The notes: generated by a model from the letters alone, not told the origin. A stretch of 45,536 nucleotides of DNA from Lysobacteraceae bacterium (GCA_030681035.1 JAUXUI010000040.1:1-45536); one strand, 5' to 3'. Counted from the stretch's first letter, positions 36,086 through 45,345 are shown. A program made the numbers and translations.

Positions 36086-37264
36086 TTACTCCGTTGTGCT
36101 GTTGGGATTGATGGTGAGGTCGAGCCAGACCAGATGGTGATCGCTGGCATCGATCCAGTCGTGGCCCGGCTCGCCAGTGGCGGGCCAGAATACGCCACCA
36201 TCGCGCACGTTGAGCTGGCGAGATGGCAGCACGTAATCAATACGCAGGGTGCCGGCGCTGGGGCCAAAGTCACCGGTATGGGTTGCCGTGTTGCCTTCTC
36301 GCGAATGGCCGTAGCGTGCTGCTTGTGCGCGGGCGCCGTTGGAGGTAGGCACAAAGCGCGTATTGACCCGTGGGTGATCGAGCAACAGGCGCACCGGGTG
36401 TTGAAAGCCATCGCCGTCTATCGGATCGGCATTGAGATCGCCGGCAATCACGAAAGCCGCATCTTGCAGCAGGCCGCCATGCTTACCGTCATCATCGTAG
36501 AGCCAGTCCAGCCGTGCATCGGAAAGGTACTCAGCCCAGAGCCGGATTTCATCGTGGTTGCGCAAACCGTTGCGATTTTCCGGGCCATCGAACACTGGCG
36601 GAGTTGGGTGCGAGACCAGAAAGTGGATCACCCCGAGCGGACTGCGGATCGGCACATCCCAGTGCGATTTCGACGACAGCCGCAGTTGCTGCCAAACCGT
36701 GTCGGGGTAAAACGCGGCGCCGGTATCCGGGTTTTTCGGCGTCAGCGCGTCGGGCAGATCGGCCCAGCGAAAGTGCTGGAAGCTGCGTACCGAGTTTGCA
36801 TCAATGGGATAACGCGACAGCACCAGCATGCCGTACTGCCCCGGATGCCGGCCAAAACCCCAGGCATCGCCGGGGCCATCGCTGCGGCCATCGCCATCCA
36901 GATCAAGGCCGCTGGCGACACCGGTGTTCACCGGGCCGCTGAAATGATGCGGGTAGCTGATGGGTTGCTCACCGAGCTGGCCGACTGCCAGATAATCGCG
37001 CAGAAAAATCGCAACCGCTTTGCCTTCGCTGTCGTAATCAAACTCATTGAGCAACAACACATCCGGGCGCTGGTGCTGGATGATCGCAGCCACCTTGCGT
37101 GCCGCCGCATCGTTATTCATCAATCGCGCAATCAGGCCGCCGTCGCTGTCGGCATACAACGAGGTATTGAAGGTGGCAAAACGCACGGTGGTGGGCATGT
37201 CAACGGACGCCTGTGAGCAGGACAACACAAGGCTAGTGAGGGCAAGCAGGAGAATTCGGGTCAT
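36086..37264 (-). CDS. Exported endonuclease/exonuclease/phosphatase-fold protein
   Basis: The 392-residue protein has a signal peptide with Cys (LLLALTSLVLSCSQA), possibly a lipoprotein signal although the position -2 Leu is unusual. The EEP fold is shown by VRFATFNTSLYADS, LLLNEFDYD with the metal-binding Glu near residue 73, VIAGDLNADPIDG with the Asn/Asp pair, and the terminal SDHHLVWLDL with catalytic Asp-His. A DLDGDGRSDGPGDAWG segment resembles an insertion seen in secreted members. Substrate (DNA, phosphodiester or phospholipid) is unknown. It likely acts in the periplasm or at the surface. Confidence 0.82.
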   Translation of the reverse strand: MTRILLLALTSLVLSCSQASVDMPTTVRFATFNTSLYADSDGGLIARLMNNDAAARKVAAIIQHQRPDVLLLNEFDYDSEGKAVAIFLRDYLAVGQLGEQPISYPHHFSGPVNTGVASGLDLDGDGRSDGPGDAWGFGRHPGQYGMLVLSRYPIDANSVRSFQHFRWADLPDALTPKNPDTGAAFYPDTVWQQLRLSSKSHWDVPIRSPLGVIHFLVSHPTPPVFDGPENRNGLRNHDEIRLWAEYLSDARLDWLYDDDGKHGGLLQDAAFVIAGDLNADPIDGDGFQHPVRLLLDHPRVNTRFVPTSNGARAQAARYGHSREGNTATHTGDFGPSAGTLRIDYVLPSRQLNVRDGGVFWPATGEPGHDWIDASDHHLVWLDLTINPNSTTE

Positions 37265-37309
37265 GGCGTAATTCTCGCACGGTCGAAGTGCATGTCCTTT
37301 GCGCAGGAG

Positions 37310-38017
37310 TCAGGTTTTGCGAACCCAGCGCCCTTTGTCGAGAATTTCCAGAGGCGCAAAACGTGCCTTGTAGTCCATCTTGGGGTGATTGGCGATCCAG
37401 TAACCCAGATACAAGTGGCGCAAGCCTTCGCGTTGCGCCCACAGGATTTGTTGCAACACCGCCAGGGTGCCGAGGCTGCGAGCAGCCTGATCAGGCTCGA
37501 AAAAGGTATACACCGCCGATAGCGCATCCGGTAGCTGGTCGGTTACGGCGACCGCGAGCAGTTGCTCGTCCTTGCGCAGTTCCAGAAAGCGGGTCTGGCA
37601 CCAATGGCTGCGCAGAAACTGATCGAAGTCCTCCGGCGCCGGGTTGTCCATGCCGGCGCCGGCATGGCGTGCCGCCAGATAGCGTTGGTACAGGAGGAAG
37701 TGTTCGTCGCTGCGCAGTGCTGGCACCACGCGCGTTTGCAGATCGCGATTATCGGCAAGGCAACGGCGCTGGCTGCGGCTGGCGGTGAATGCAGGCACCG
37801 TAACCCGCGCCGCGACGCAGGCTCTGCAGCCTGGGCAATGCGGCCGATACACGTGATCACCGCTGCGGCGGAAGCCGCTGGCCAGCGCGGTGGGATAGGC
37901 GTGGGCCACGTTGGCATCGTGCGGGTCGAGCAGCAGATCGCGGGCCATGCGCTCGACGAAATAGCCGCAGCGGTGTTCGCCTGTTTGGTACAGCCGGATG
38001 GTAGAGCCCTGTTGCAT
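37310..38017 (-). CDS. bpt: Aspartate/glutamate leucyltransferase (bacterial arginyltransferase homologue)
   Basis: Bpt transfers Leu from leucyl-tRNA to N-terminal Asp or Glu, creating N-degrons read by ClpS/ClpAP. The 235-residue protein has [14 protein letters not shown], then [19 protein letters not shown] near residue 55, with the Cys cluster, and [17 protein letters not shown] near residue 205, all family hallmarks. The ATG at 38017 is preceded by a gap with no clear ribosome-binding site. The linked proteolysis theme with clp genes elsewhere in the window is coincidental by position. Confidence 0.9.
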   Translation of the reverse strand: MQQGSTIRLYQTGEHRCGYFVERMARDLLLDPHDANVAHAYPTALASGFRRSGDHVYRPHCPGCRACVAARVTVPAFTASRSQRRCLADNRDLQTRVVPALRSDEHFLLYQRYLAARHAGAGMDNPAPEDFDQFLRSHWCQTRFLELRKDEQLLAVAVTDQLPDALSAVYTFFEPDQAARSLGTLAVLQQILWAQREGLRHLYLGYWIANHPKMDYKARFAPLEILDKGRWVRKT

Positions 38018-38062
38018 AAGCGCATCGTAACCGCTACCTGGGCTTGATGGGGCGGCGTTGCT

Positions 38063-38467
38063 TCAGCCGGAAATCACGTGACGATAAATCATCAAGGTGA
38101 TGCCAGCGATTGCGGCCAGCACCAGCAGGCGCAAGCGCAATACCCAAGCCGCGCTCAATGGCGGTTTGGCAGTCTGCGTGCGATCCACTTCGGCCTCGGG
38201 CAAGCTGGTGGGCTTGCTGGTGCTTGTCAACAGGCCCGCCTCGCGCAGCATCTCGCGTGCGCGTGGTTGGTCTTCGGCACGCACGATCCATACCGCTGGC
38301 CATTGTGATGTGTCAGCACGGCCGCTTTGCGTATAGCTGAAAGTGGCGCGGCGCTGGCCCTTGTAGCTGCGCGACTGGCTGACGTAGGTTTCGATGCCTT
38401 GCTCGTTGAGCAGGCGGGCGACACCTTCGACATTTTCCAGACGCGGCGAACTGAATACCTGGCGCAT
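38063..38467 (-). CDS. DUF2007-like 'pathogenicity-like' membrane-anchored protein
   Basis: The 134-residue protein has an N-terminal DUF2007-like domain (MRQVFSSPRLENVEGVARLLNEQGIETYV, and WPAVWIVRAEDQPRAREML), a linker, and a single C-terminal transmembrane helix (VLRLRLLVLAAIAGITLMIY). Similar proteins in Xanthomonadales are named pathogenicity-like, without proven function. It lies 3 bp downstream of tesB, so the two are probably cotranscribed. Confidence 0.7.
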   Translation of the reverse strand: MRQVFSSPRLENVEGVARLLNEQGIETYVSQSRSYKGQRRATFSYTQSGRADTSQWPAVWIVRAEDQPRAREMLREAGLLTSTSKPTSLPEAEVDRTQTAKPPLSAAWVLRLRLLVLAAIAGITLMIYRHVISG

Positions 38468-38470
38468 GGG

Positions 38471-39370
38471 CTACTCCTGTTCCGCCAATACCCGGATCAA
38501 GCCTTCCTGCGCGGTGGACGCCACCAATGTGCCGTCACGCTGGTAAATCATGCCGCGTGCCAGGCCACGGCTGCCTTGTGCGCTCGGGCTGTCGCAGGCG
38601 TATAGCAGCCATTCGTCAACCCGGAACGGACGATGAAACCACAGCGCATGATCGAGGCTGGCCATCTGCACATTCGGCAAAAAATAGCTGATGCCGTGCG
38701 GAAATGTGGTGGTGCCGATCAAGTGGAAATCCGAGGCATAGGCGAGCATCGCACGGTGTTGTGCGCTGTCATCACCGATCCGGTCGGCAAGCCGGAACCA
38801 GACCTGCTGATATGGCGGGCGCTTGGTTGGTTTGAACTCGTTGCGCGGATAGACGTGACGAAACTCGAAAGGGCCGCCGCGATTGACCCAACGCTGCAAT
38901 TTGGGTGACAGCAGGGCCAGGGTTTCGGCATCCAGCGGTTCGGGTGGCGGCAGGTCTTCGGGCTGCGGCACCTCGGGCATCGAAATCTGGTGCTCGGCGC
39001 CGGGTTCGGGCTGATGAAACGAAATCGCCGCAACCAGGATTGGCTGGCCGTGCTGGATCGCCGTTACCCGCCGTACCGAAAAGCTCTTGCCATCACGGGC
39101 GCGATCCACATCGTAGATGATCGGGTGATTGACATCGCCTGCACGCAGAAAATACGCGTGCAGTGAATGCACCACCCGATCCTCATCGACGGTTTGTTGT
39201 GCCGCCGACAGCGATTGCCCCAGCACCTGGCCACCAAACACGTACTTGGTGCCGATATCGCGGCTCTGGCCTCGGAACAGGTTGTCTTCGAGCCGTTCCA
39301 GGTGCAACAGGTCGACCAGTTCGGCGACCACCGCTTCGGCGGCATCGTGGTTTGCGGCGGGAGTGGTCAT
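38471..39370 (-). CDS. tesB: Acyl-CoA thioesterase II
   Basis: TesB hydrolyses medium- and long-chain acyl-CoAs in the cytoplasm. The 299-residue length is typical for the double hot-dog enzyme. RGQSRDIGTKYVFGGQVLGQSLSAAQQTV near residue 35 and VHSLHAYFLRAGDVNHPIIYDVDRARDGKSF near residue 68 are characteristic; the C-terminal hot dog includes SLDHALWFHRPFRVDEWLLY with the conserved Asp. ATG at 39370 heads a two-gene unit with the DUF2007-like gene. Confidence 0.92.
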   Translation of the reverse strand: MTTPAANHDAAEAVVAELVDLLHLERLEDNLFRGQSRDIGTKYVFGGQVLGQSLSAAQQTVDEDRVVHSLHAYFLRAGDVNHPIIYDVDRARDGKSFSVRRVTAIQHGQPILVAAISFHQPEPGAEHQISMPEVPQPEDLPPPEPLDAETLALLSPKLQRWVNRGGPFEFRHVYPRNEFKPTKRPPYQQVWFRLADRIGDDSAQHRAMLAYASDFHLIGTTTFPHGISYFLPNVQMASLDHALWFHRPFRVDEWLLYACDSPSAQGSRGLARGMIYQRDGTLVASTAQEGLIRVLAEQE

Positions 39371-39620
39371 GGCCGTGCCTGTGTGGGAAGCACAGGATTA
39401 TACCGGTGGCGGGTGGGGCGAGGGTTGCCGCAGTGTTTGCCACACACTGGCTTTGGCGAAGCACTGATCAAGGTTGCTTTTGCAACTCCGGTGAAGATTG
39501 GAGTTCATCGAAGAGCATGATGGCTCCGGCGTTCGTTTACCTCTCAAGAAACAAAACTGTAAGTCTTTGTTTTTTTTTTCTAGAACGTCTGGTCCGCGTT
39601 TTGCGGACTTGGGAAGTTGA
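39371..39620. other. Non-coding stretch upstream of tesB
   Basis: It contains a ten-T run near 39570-39579 and a hairpin GTCCGC-GTTTT-GCGGAC at 39592-39608. On neither strand is the T run placed as in an intrinsic terminator. I see no gene. Confidence 0.4.
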
Positions 39621-39796
39621 TTAGTGTCGAACCTCAGCTGTGATGCGCTGTGAATCCTTCTCCCATCGGGAGAAGGTGGCCCGAAGGGCCGGATGAGGGT
39701 GCGGGCTAAGTGCAGATAGCCACATTCGCGCCGAACCCTCACCCCTGCCCAACTCCCGGGGGTAGAGGGGACAAAGCAGCTGAGGTTCGACACTAA
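39621..39796. mobile_element. MITE with perfect 20-bp terminal inverted repeats and TA borders
   Basis: TTAGTGTCGAACCTCAGCTG at 39621-39640 is the exact reverse complement of CAGCTGAGGTTCGACACTAA at 39777-39796. If the outer TA dinucleotides are target duplications, the element is a non-coding Tc1/mariner (IS630)-like MITE of about 170 bp. Inside are a perfect palindrome CCTTCTCCC-ATC-GGGAGAAGG (39656-39676), GGCCC-GAA-GGGCC, and the widespread CCCTCACCCC...GAGGGG stretch. No transposase is encoded, so mobility would depend on one in trans. Confidence 0.75.
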
Positions 39797-39829
39797 ACAG
39801 GTTCGTTTATGGTGCCGACGTGTTTATTG

Positions 39830-41494
39830 TCAGGTAAACGGATGCAGTGCGGCCATGCTGTAGCCAGGGAGTTCGAGGCATCGCCCGGCAAGCGTGCCGG
39901 TGCGCAAGCCGTGACCCTCTAGCAACCGCAGGTTTTCAGACAATGGCAATTCAATGTTCGCCGGGGCCGCGCCAAGGTTGAACACCATGTGTTGCGTGTT
40001 GCCTTCGAAGCGGCGGGTGAAGGCCAAAATGGGTTCAGCGGTTTCGAGGAAAGCAATATCACCCCAGCGCAGGCATGGCTGGCTTTTGCGCCAGTGCATG
40101 AAATGCCGAAAGCTGTGCAATACCGAATCGGGGTCTGCTTCCTGCTTCGCCACGCTGTGTACGCGATGGGCGTCGGGAATGGGTAGCCACGGCGTGCCAG
40201 TCGAAAAGCCGGCACCGGCGCTGTCGTCCCACGGCATCGGTGTACGGCAACCATCGCGCCCCTTGAAGGTGGGCCAGAAGTTCTTGCCATACGGGTCTTG
40301 CAGCGCTTCATACGGCACGTCCGCTTCGCTCAAGCCGAGCTCCTCACCCTGATAGATACAGGCCGAACCGCGCAGGCTGCACAGCAGTGCGGTGAACAGG
40401 CTGGCCAGCGCGGGATTGCGCTGCTCGCCACCCCAGCGGCTGATCACTCGGCGCACGTCGTGGTTGGAGATCGACCAGCACGGCCAGCCGTGCGGCATCG
40501 CGGCTTCCAGGGTGCGCAACGTATTGCGGAAATGCGCAGCACTGAAGTCGTCGGTGAGCAACTCGAAGCTGTAGGCCATGTGCAGGCCACGTTCGGTGGT
40601 GTACTCCGCCATCGTCTTGAGCGAATCTTCCGAGGATATTTCGCCCAGGCTCACGGCACCGGGATAGCGGTCGAGCAGCGCACGCAGCTCGGCCAGAAAC
40701 GCCAGGTTTTCGGGCTGGGTGTTGTTGTAATAGTGGTATTGGAATGCGTACGGGTTATCGGGGCTGAAACCGCGGCCAACGCGTTGCGCCGCCGGCTTGG
40801 CCGGGTTGTCGCGCAGCAGGCGGTCGTGAAAACAGAAGTTGATGGCATCCAGGCGCAACCCATCGACGCCACGATCCAGCCAGAAGCGCACGACATCGAG
40901 CACCGCCGCGCGTACTTCCGGATTATGGAAATTGAGATCCGGTTGCGAGGTCAGAAAGTTGTGCAGGTAATACTGGCAACGACGCGGTTCCCATTGCCAG
41001 GCGACACCACCGAAAATCGACAGCCAGTTGTTCGGCGGGCTGCCATCGGGCTTGGCGTCGGCCCATACGTACCAGTTGGCCTTCGGGTTGTCACGGCTGC
41101 TGCGGCTTTCCTTGAACCATTCATGCTCGACCGAGTTGTGGCTCAGTACCTGATCGATCATCACCTTCAAGCCAAGTCCGTGTGCCTTGGCCAGCAGGCG
41201 GTCGAAATCGGGCAGGGTGCCAAACAGCGGATCAACGGCACGGTAGTCGGCGATGTCATAGCCAAAGTCGGCCATCGGCGACTTGAAGAATGGCGAAACC
41301 CAGATGCCATCAACGCCGAGGCTCGCCACGTATTCGAGGTGATCGATGATGCCGGGCAGGTCGCCAACGCCATCACCGTTGGTATCGACAAAGCTGCGTG
41401 GGTAAATCTGATAGATCGTCGCGCCGCGCCACCACGGCGTCTGCGTGGCGTGCAGGTGATCGGGTTGTGGTGTCGGCATAGCGCTATGCAGCAT
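39830..41494 (-). CDS. GH13 alpha-glucosidase (XgtA-like)
   Basis: It hydrolyses alpha-1,4-linked glucose from maltose or malto-oligosaccharides, or transfers glucosyl groups, as in Xanthomonas XgtA. The 554-residue protein has TPWWRGATIYQIYPRSF, DGIWVSPFF, then VMIDQVLSHNS, and the catalytic set: nucleophile Asp in DGLRLDAINF near residue 215, acid/base Glu in SLGEISSEDS near 290, and the stabilising Asp in ISNHDVRR near 355. NPYAFQYHYYNNTQPENL fits the GH13_23 type. No signal peptide is seen, so it is probably cytoplasmic or periplasmic by another route. An LacI-type operator lies 68 bp upstream. ATG at 41494 or 41479 may start. Confidence 0.9.
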   Translation of the reverse strand: MLHSAMPTPQPDHLHATQTPWWRGATIYQIYPRSFVDTNGDGVGDLPGIIDHLEYVASLGVDGIWVSPFFKSPMADFGYDIADYRAVDPLFGTLPDFDRLLAKAHGLGLKVMIDQVLSHNSVEHEWFKESRSSRDNPKANWYVWADAKPDGSPPNNWLSIFGGVAWQWEPRRCQYYLHNFLTSQPDLNFHNPEVRAAVLDVVRFWLDRGVDGLRLDAINFCFHDRLLRDNPAKPAAQRVGRGFSPDNPYAFQYHYYNNTQPENLAFLAELRALLDRYPGAVSLGEISSEDSLKTMAEYTTERGLHMAYSFELLTDDFSAAHFRNTLRTLEAAMPHGWPCWSISNHDVRRVISRWGGEQRNPALASLFTALLCSLRGSACIYQGEELGLSEADVPYEALQDPYGKNFWPTFKGRDGCRTPMPWDDSAGAGFSTGTPWLPIPDAHRVHSVAKQEADPDSVLHSFRHFMHWRKSQPCLRWGDIAFLETAEPILAFTRRFEGNTQHMVFNLGAAPANIELPLSENLRLLEGHGLRTGTLAGRCLELPGYSMAALHPFT

Positions 41495-41561
41495 GGTCGA
41501 ATCCAGGCGGCGAACTCAATGGCGCAGTCTACGGGCAAGTTACCGTGACAGCAGCGGTTTG

Positions 41562-41575
41562 TGCATACGTATTCA
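41562..41575. promoter_or_regulatory. LacI-type operator upstream of the alpha-glucosidase gene
   Basis: TGCATACGTATTCA is a near-perfect palindrome around a central CG, the usual form of LacI/GalR-family operators. It lies 68 bp before the alpha-glucosidase start. The same 14-mer, inverted, precedes the TonB-dependent receptor (42139-42152). The regulator gene is not in the window. Confidence 0.65.
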
Positions 41576-41615
41576 TGTGTGGCGGCGGTGCGCGATGGCA
41601 AACCTGCGTTGGTTT

Positions 41616-42068
41616 TGTGGGAGGGCTGTGTGCGCGACCGTAAGCCCACCATCACAGCGTAAGCGGGTCGCCCACAGGGTGGGCTCCTACAGGGGCAGAT
41701 CGCCGCTTTGTTGTAGGAGCGCTGTGCGCGCGACCGTAACCCCACCATCACCGCGTAAGCGGGTCAGTCGCTGCGTGACAGCGCAAGCTGCGCTTGCTAT
41801 GCCCTCGACCGCTGCGCGGTTACGCGGGGCTTCGCCCCGATGCTTCGCTCGGTCGCCCACACAAGGCTCCGACAGGAGCAGGTCGCGGTGCTTCTTGTAG
41901 GAGCGCACCCTGTGCGCGACCGTGATCTTTCAGTCGGGGCGCTCGGTCGCCCACAGGGTGGGCTCCTACAGGGGCAGATCACCGCTTTGTTGTAGGAGCG
42001 CTGTGCGCGCGACCGTAAGCCCACCATCAACGCGTAGTCGGGTCGCCCACACAGGGCTCCTGCAGGAG
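41616..42068. repeat. Cluster of REP-type palindromic repeats
   Basis: At least six copies of the unit GTAGGAGCGCTGTGCGCGCG or its inverse GTCGCCCACAGGGTGGGCTC occur in alternating orientation, interspersed with CGACCGTAAGCCCACCATCA. A block of about 90 nt at 41667-41756 recurs almost identically at 41946-42036. Other hairpins, such as GGGGC-TTC-GCCCC at 41826-41838, fill the middle. It has no coding potential and lies between the two operators of the divergent pair. Confidence 0.8.
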
Positions 42069-42138
42069 AGCGCAGCGATGGCCGTCTTTCCGGCACGATG
42101 AAATCGAGCAAACACGTCTTTTACCTGCGCAAAAACAA

Positions 42139-42152
42139 TGAATACGTATGCA
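42139..42152. promoter_or_regulatory. LacI-type operator upstream of the TonB-dependent receptor gene
   Basis: TGAATACGTATGCA is the exact reverse complement of the site at 41562-41575 and lies about 140 bp before the receptor start. AATG before it and AGTGG after it are not conserved. Shared control with the alpha-glucosidase gene is inferred. Confidence 0.65.
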
Positions 42153-42292
42153 AGTGGCTGTTCTGGCGCGGGCCACCGACCTACCATTGCCCGCAAGTTG
42201 ACGCAAGTCGATGGTGTCACTCGAGTTCAGCCCAGGAGCGCATGTTGCGCGACCGGGAATCAAAAACATTCGCACACCACTGGGAGGGGGCG

Positions 42293-45157
42293 ATGATGAA
42301 GGTGTACAAGCGCAACAAGCTGTTCCTGGCGCTGGCTTCGGCTGGTTTTTGCATGAGCTTCGGCGCGATGGCGGCCGAGCCGGTTGCACCGGCCGACGCG
42401 CAGAGCGGCGGCACGGCGCAGGCCGACGCAGCGGCCGACAAGGCGGCAGACCGGGCCAACAAGGAGAAAGAGACCGCGGCGCTGCTCGACATGGTCGAAG
42501 TGCGTGGTTTCCGCGCTTCCGTTGAAACCGCGATCGCCGCCAAGCGCGATGCCACCTCGATCGTCGAAGTGATTTCCGCCGAAGACATCGGCAAGCTGCC
42601 CGACGTGAGCATTGCCGAGTCGCTGGCGCGGTTGCCCGGCGTGGCCACGCAGCGCGTCGACGGCCGTGCGCAAGTGGTATCCGTACGTGGCTTCGGCCCT
42701 GACTTCACCACCGCACTGCTCAATGGCCGCGAGCAGGTCGCCATCGGCGACAACCGCGGCGTCGAGTTTGACCAGTACGCGTCCGAGTCGCTCAGCGGCG
42801 TGACCGTGTACAAGAGCGTTGATTCCGCACTGATCGGCCAGGGCTTGGCCGGCACCGTGAACCTGCACACCATCCGCCCGCTGGCGCATGGCCGGCAATC
42901 ATTCACCGTCAGCGCGCGCGGCGAGGCCAACAACGACGGCAACCTCAACCCGGATGCGCCCGATAAAGGCAGCCGTCTCTCGGGCATCTATGTCGATCAG
43001 TTTTTCGACGATACCTTCGGCGTTGCCCTCACGGTCACCAACCAGTCCACGCCGAGGCAGATCGAACGATTCAATGCCTGGGGCTTCGCCGACGGCCCGG
43101 ATGGCACCAAGGTGGTCGGTGGCGCCAAACCGTTTGCGCAAACCAACGATCTCAACCGTTTCGCCGTGGTCGGCACCCTGGAATGGGCGCCCAACGAAAA
43201 CTTTCACAGCACGATGGATCTGTACTATTCGGATTTCAACGAGACCAAGCTGATGCGTGGTATCGAGTTTCCGTTGCAGTGGTCGAACGCGCAGTTGCAG
43301 CCCGGTTTCACGGTCGACAATGGCTTGATTACCCAAGGCACATTCAACAACGTGCGTGGCGTGATGCGCAATGATCGCGATGAGCGCAACGCGCAGTTGA
43401 TGAACTTTGGCTGGAACAATCGCTGGGAATTTGCCGAGGGTTGGGGTTTCGAGAACGATATCAGTTATTCGGCGTCTGATCGTGTCGATACCAATATGGA
43501 AACGTATCTGGGCACCGGTCCGGGTGCCGACAACGGTGCCGCCGATTCACTGGGTTTCTCGCAGTCCAGCAGTGGCCAGTTCACCTTCAACCCGACTTTG
43601 GACTACAGCGACATCAGTCTGTTCGGCCTGACCGACCCGCAGGGTTGGGGTGGTGGTGCCGGGCTGACCCAGGCTGGCTTCATCAATCGTCCCGAGGTTG
43701 AGGATCAACTGGCGCATGTCAAGTTCATTCTTGATCGCTCGTTCGTCGAAGGGGCGATTTCCAGGGTCGCGCTGGGCGTTGATTTCAGCCGTCGCGACAA
43801 GAATCGTCAGATCCGCCAGCAGTTCCTGACCCCGGTCAACGGCACCGACAACACTAACGGTTTCACAGCGATTCCGACCAATGCCCTGCTTGGCAGTGCA
43901 GTCGATCTGGGATTCATTGGCATCCCGGGTCACATTTCGCTGGACCCGCGGCAGTTGATCGCCGACGGTGATCTGGTGGCAATTTCCACTGCGCTGTCGT
44001 CGTTCAATATTCCGCAAGACTGGAAGATGCGTGAGGACATCTTCGTGAGCTATCTCAAGGCTGACCTGGATACCAACATCGGCTCTGTTGGTCTGGCCGG
44101 CAACTTTGGTGTGCAAGCGGTCTATACCGACCAAAGTTCCGGCGGTTTCCGTGCGGCAGCGCCGGAGGTAACAACGGGTACTGGCGGTGGTACCGTCAGC
44201 ACCGGCGTCAACTTTGTTGAATCAAGAGGCGGTGCCAAATACTGGCGTTTCCTGCCAAGTGCCAACCTGATCTTTGATTTTGACAATGACCTGAAGGTTC
44301 GATTCGCGGCCGCCAAGACCATTGCCCGTGCTCGCCCGGATCAACTCAACGCCGGCCTGACCCTCAATGTCAACCGTACCCAGATCCCGAACACCGATCC
44401 CAACCGTGCAGCATTCAGCTCCAGCGGCGGTAACCCTGCTCTGAAGCCGTTCAAGTCGACCAACCTCGATCTATCGGTCGAGCAGTACTTCGCCGACGGC
44501 AAGGGTTATGTGTCGCTGGCTGGTTTTTATAAAGACCTGAATGACTTCGTCAATCAGAGTTCGGCACGTCTGGTTGACTTCAGCCAGTTTGTCGACGAGT
44601 TCCTGAGTCCGGAGGAGCAGGCTGCGCTGGGCACCACCCTGGGTATCGCTTCAGGCCCCACCAACTCTGGCGACGGCCATATCGAAGGCGTCGAGGGCAC
44701 GGTGTCGATACCGCTGGATATGCTCACCCCGGTGCTGGGTGGCTTTGGTCTGATCACCAGCGGGTCGTTCACCAACTCCAGCGTGCAACTGGCGCCGGGT
44801 GAAAGTTCGGTAACCGTGCCCGGCCTTTCACGGTGGGTGGCCAACAGCACCTTCTACTTCGAAGAGAGTGGTTTTGGCGCACGGATCAGCCATCGCTATC
44901 GCAGCAAGTTTCTGTCCGAGATCTTCGGTCTGAGTGCAACCCGTACGTTGCGTCAAGCCAAGAGCGAGAGCGTTTTCGATGCGCAGGTCAGCTACGAGTT
45001 CCAGAGCGGATCGCTCAAGGGATTGAACGTGACGGCACAGGTTCTCGATATCTTCAACTCGGCCTTCACCACCTTCGAACAGGGTGACCAGCGTTTCGTG
45101 GTGGATCGCCAGAAGTTTGGTACCACGTTCCTGCTCGGAGCGTCTTACAGCTTCTGA
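42293..45157 (+). CDS. TonB-dependent receptor, Xanthomonas/Caulobacter type, likely malto-oligosaccharide
   Basis: An outer-membrane beta-barrel that imports substrate using TonB energy. The 954-residue protein has a signal peptide (KLFLALASAGFCMSFGAMAA, cleavage after AMA), an Ala/Asp-rich spacer, then a plug domain (VEVRGFRASVETAIAAKRDA, then DIGKLPDVSIAESLARLPGV, then SVRGFGPDFTTALLNGRE) and a long barrel ending FGTTFLLGASYSF with the terminal Phe expected for barrel insertion. ATG at 42293 or 42296 follows GGGAGGGGG; the long upstream frame to 42098 is not used. Substrate is inferred from the adjacent divergent alpha-glucosidase and shared operator, not from sequence. Confidence 0.92.
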   Translation: MMKVYKRNKLFLALASAGFCMSFGAMAAEPVAPADAQSGGTAQADAAADKAADRANKEKETAALLDMVEVRGFRASVETAIAAKRDATSIVEVISAEDIGKLPDVSIAESLARLPGVATQRVDGRAQVVSVRGFGPDFTTALLNGREQVAIGDNRGVEFDQYASESLSGVTVYKSVDSALIGQGLAGTVNLHTIRPLAHGRQSFTVSARGEANNDGNLNPDAPDKGSRLSGIYVDQFFDDTFGVALTVTNQSTPRQIERFNAWGFADGPDGTKVVGGAKPFAQTNDLNRFAVVGTLEWAPNENFHSTMDLYYSDFNETKLMRGIEFPLQWSNAQLQPGFTVDNGLITQGTFNNVRGVMRNDRDERNAQLMNFGWNNRWEFAEGWGFENDISYSASDRVDTNMETYLGTGPGADNGAADSLGFSQSSSGQFTFNPTLDYSDISLFGLTDPQGWGGGAGLTQAGFINRPEVEDQLAHVKFILDRSFVEGAISRVALGVDFSRRDKNRQIRQQFLTPVNGTDNTNGFTAIPTNALLGSAVDLGFIGIPGHISLDPRQLIADGDLVAISTALSSFNIPQDWKMREDIFVSYLKADLDTNIGSVGLAGNFGVQAVYTDQSSGGFRAAAPEVTTGTGGGTVSTGVNFVESRGGAKYWRFLPSANLIFDFDNDLKVRFAAAKTIARARPDQLNAGLTLNVNRTQIPNTDPNRAAFSSSGGNPALKPFKSTNLDLSVEQYFADGKGYVSLAGFYKDLNDFVNQSSARLVDFSQFVDEFLSPEEQAALGTTLGIASGPTNSGDGHIEGVEGTVSIPLDMLTPVLGGFGLITSGSFTNSSVQLAPGESSVTVPGLSRWVANSTFYFEESGFGARISHRYRSKFLSEIFGLSATRTLRQAKSESVFDAQVSYEFQSGSLKGLNVTAQVLDIFNSAFTTFEQGDQRFVVDRQKFGTTFLLGASYSF

Positions 45158-45186
45158 TTCAACGCGTCACGGGCATCCCCCGCTTG

Positions 45187-45222
45187 CCCCTGCCGGCGCT
45201 CCCCCGCCGGCAGGGGTTTTTT
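45187..45222 (+). terminator. Rho-independent terminator of the receptor gene
   Basis: CCCCTGCCGGCG (45187-45198) and CGCCGGCAGGGG (45205-45216) form a perfect 12-bp stem followed by six T, 29 bp after the stop codon. Confidence 0.9.
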
Positions 45223-45345
45223 ATGGGTGCGCAGGGTGCGACGTAGCGACGTAGGATGGGTAGAGCGCAGCGAAACCCATCAATATGCGGCACCATGCGG
45301 CACCATGCGGCAACTGATTCAACATGTCACCGGTACCCCCGTTTG

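Noticed and set aside
39570-39608. T-run plus hairpin as a terminator between tesB and the alpha-glucosidase gene
   Set aside because: On the plus strand the T-run precedes the hairpin, and on the minus strand the hairpin is followed by mixed sequence then A's; neither fits an intrinsic terminator.
40298-41548. 416-codon plus-strand frame opposite the alpha-glucosidase gene
   Set aside because: The minus strand encodes all GH13 catalytic motifs; the plus frame has no family features and runs across the operator.
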